Below are positions 43,929 through 45,000 of a DNA stretch of 45,000 nt, piece by piece; position 1 is the stretch's first letter, and every line of letters begins with the position of its first letter. The position numbers and the translations under genes were made by a program. The notes under the pieces are model-generated. The model was given only the letters and a program-made list of their open reading frames with translations, was not told where the DNA came from and searched no databases. Source of the stretch: Chrysomallon squamiferum (Eukaryota; Mollusca; Gastropoda; Neomphalida; Peltospiridae); NCBI GenBank assembly GCA_012295275.1, contig CM022675.1:13179017-13224016 (forward strand), read 5' to 3'.

Positions 43929-44045
43929 TTATTTGTGTCTGCGGAGGAAAATCTTCTCCATGTTCAGCAGAGGCGTTTCAATCACGAGAGAACTGATGTA
44001 CGCAAAGATGTATGACATCACGGAGTAACCACAAAATTTCAACAT
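43929..44045 (-). CDS. NRF-6-like acyltransferase 3 family protein, last coding exon with stop
   Basis: After the acceptor gcatttccag the minus strand reads MLKFCGYSVMSYIFAYISS, then LVIETPLLNMEKIFLRRHK and a TAA stop (43929-43931), 38 residues. This is a single hydrophobic helix followed by E-T/S-P-x-x-x-x-E-K, which matches the end of NRF-6-like proteins (final membrane helix, then a short basic cytoplasmic tail). It joins in phase 0 to the exon at 44445-44587 across a 399-bp intron (44046-44444). The Met at its start is internal to the protein and not an initiator. The tail is short but typical. No frame damage is seen, so the gene may well be intact. Confidence 0.8.
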   Translation of the reverse strand: MLKFCGYSVMSYIFAYISSLVIETPLLNMEKIFLRRHK

Positions 44046-44444
44046 CTGGAAATGCGAAAGATTACAATATAAATAAATTAAAACAAATTAATTAACGAGG
44101 AAAAACAACAGTAATAATAAATTAATTAACTGAATTTCATAAATAAATAAAACAAACAAACAAGCACATTTTCTTTTACTTACTTACTTATTGGTGAACA
44201 TATTCATTGATATACTTAATTAATTTCTCATTTATTTATTTATTTATTTACGTATTTACTTAACTATTTACACTTACTTACTTACCTATTTACCAATTAA
44301 TTTAGTTATTTATTTGTTTCTTTGTTTCTTTCTTTGTTTGCTTCCTTATTTATTTGTTTATTTGTTCATTTGTTTGTTTGTTTATTTATTTATTTTATTT
44401 GTTTATTTATTTATTTATTTACTGAAATCTTGTATTTTGCTGAC
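44046..44444 (-). other. Intron of the acyltransferase gene
   Basis: Bounded on the minus strand by gtcagc and tttcgcatttccag. It contains TTTA/TTTG/ACTT tetranucleotide runs (about 44158-44422 on the plus strand) and nothing that looks coding. The GTCAGC donor is weaker than average but is the one that keeps frame and family alignment. Confidence 0.65.
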
Positions 44445-44587
44445 CGCATTAGAAACAGAAATATATCCCAGGATCCTCTGCGTGCCAGTGATATACGTCA
44501 TAATGATGATGTGTATGAAATAAGCCCCGTATGTGAGTTTTGACAGAGGCAGCCAGCCTTCCCAGTTCAGAATGGAGTTAACTAAAC
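44445..44587 (-). CDS. NRF-6-like acyltransferase 3 family protein, penultimate coding exon (partial gene)
   Basis: Read on the minus strand after the acceptor attgtttcag, this 143-base exon gives LVNSILNWEGWLPLSKLTY, then GAYFIHIIIMTYITGTQ and RILGYISVSNA. The W-x-PLSKLTYGAYFIH stretch is the hallmark of the C-terminal membrane region of nose-resistant-to-fluoxetine (NRF-6) proteins, multi-pass membrane proteins with an acyltransferase 3 domain, linked in nematodes to lipid and drug transport in epithelia. The exon starts in phase 2 and ends in phase 0 at GCG|gtcagc. An alternative donor 9 bases on (gtaaat, at 44424-44429) would throw the next exon out of frame. The usual His-Pro after the Leu/Phe-Ile is His-Ile here. 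Upstream exons lie beyond the window. The family call is from recognition of the motif; no search was run. Confidence 0.8.
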
Positions 44588-44596
44588 CTGAAACAA

Positions 44597-44870
<274 letters not shown>

Positions 44871-45000
44871 AAATAATAATTATAATAATTTTACATTCAG
44901 TTCTTGAGAAAGACAAGAAACCAGTAATACTGATGATGATAATGATAAAATAATAATAATGAAAATGATAATAACGACAACAGTAATAACAAAATAAAGA
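44871..45000. other. AT-rich window edge
   Basis: Mixed GAT/AAT/AAC low-complexity sequence. No exon of the acyltransferase gene is visible. Confidence 0.5.

Noticed and set aside
44424-44444. Alternative donor gtaaat for the acyltransferase exon
   Set aside because: It would put the next exon in a frame that reaches a stop early and loses the family C-terminus.

Overview
The window looks like AT-rich animal genomic DNA, most likely from a mollusc or another lophotrochozoan. The organism call rests on three things: spliceosomal splice signals around recognisable exons; a neuropeptide-type rhodopsin GPCR of a kind abundant in molluscs; and an NRF-6-like acyltransferase, a family found across invertebrates. 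I cannot name the species. Simple-sequence DNA is extraordinarily dense here: about twenty long (GA)n/(TC)n arrays, many AAT/ATT, AGT/ACT, AAG, ATGT, ACTT and AC arrays, and several minisatellites. Most long open frames are only translations of these arrays (runs such as SLSL, RERE, poly-I, poly-N) and are not genes.

Two protein-coding loci can be supported. On the plus strand, 36910-38040 encodes a complete 376-residue seven-transmembrane receptor in a single exon, preceded by a good splice acceptor and an intron packed with AGT-triplet satellite. On the minus strand, the last two coding exons of an NRF-6-like (acyltransferase 3 family) membrane protein lie at 44445-44587 and 43929-44045; its earlier exons lie beyond the right edge. 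The two genes converge. They share no evident pathway.

Layout: 1-5400 holds GA/CT arrays, a 27-bp minisatellite, a diverged direct duplication of about 400 bp (3463-4350) and one tRNA-like repeat fragment. 5400-12900 is triplet microsatellite with a possible ETS/CCAAT/RFX site cluster near 6845-6910 and a second copy of the tRNA-like repeat at 10274. 12900-21000 is mostly AT-rich spacer and arrays. A possible small exon sits at 20978-21060. 21000-35300 alternates arrays with minisatellites of about 22, 16 and 55 bp. 35300-38040 is the receptor locus. 38040-43900 is array-rich spacer. 43900-45000 carries the acyltransferase exons and a very long AAT array.

The points most worth a second look are: the receptor has neither half of the usual TM3-ECL2 disulfide and has altered CWxP and NPxxY motifs; acyltransferase exons are hidden in short minus-strand stretches; the palindrome TGACGTCA occurs eleven times, far more than base composition predicts; and there are several uncatalogued minisatellites and duplications. 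I found no transposon coding frame, rRNA, convincing tRNA, CRISPR array or viral gene.
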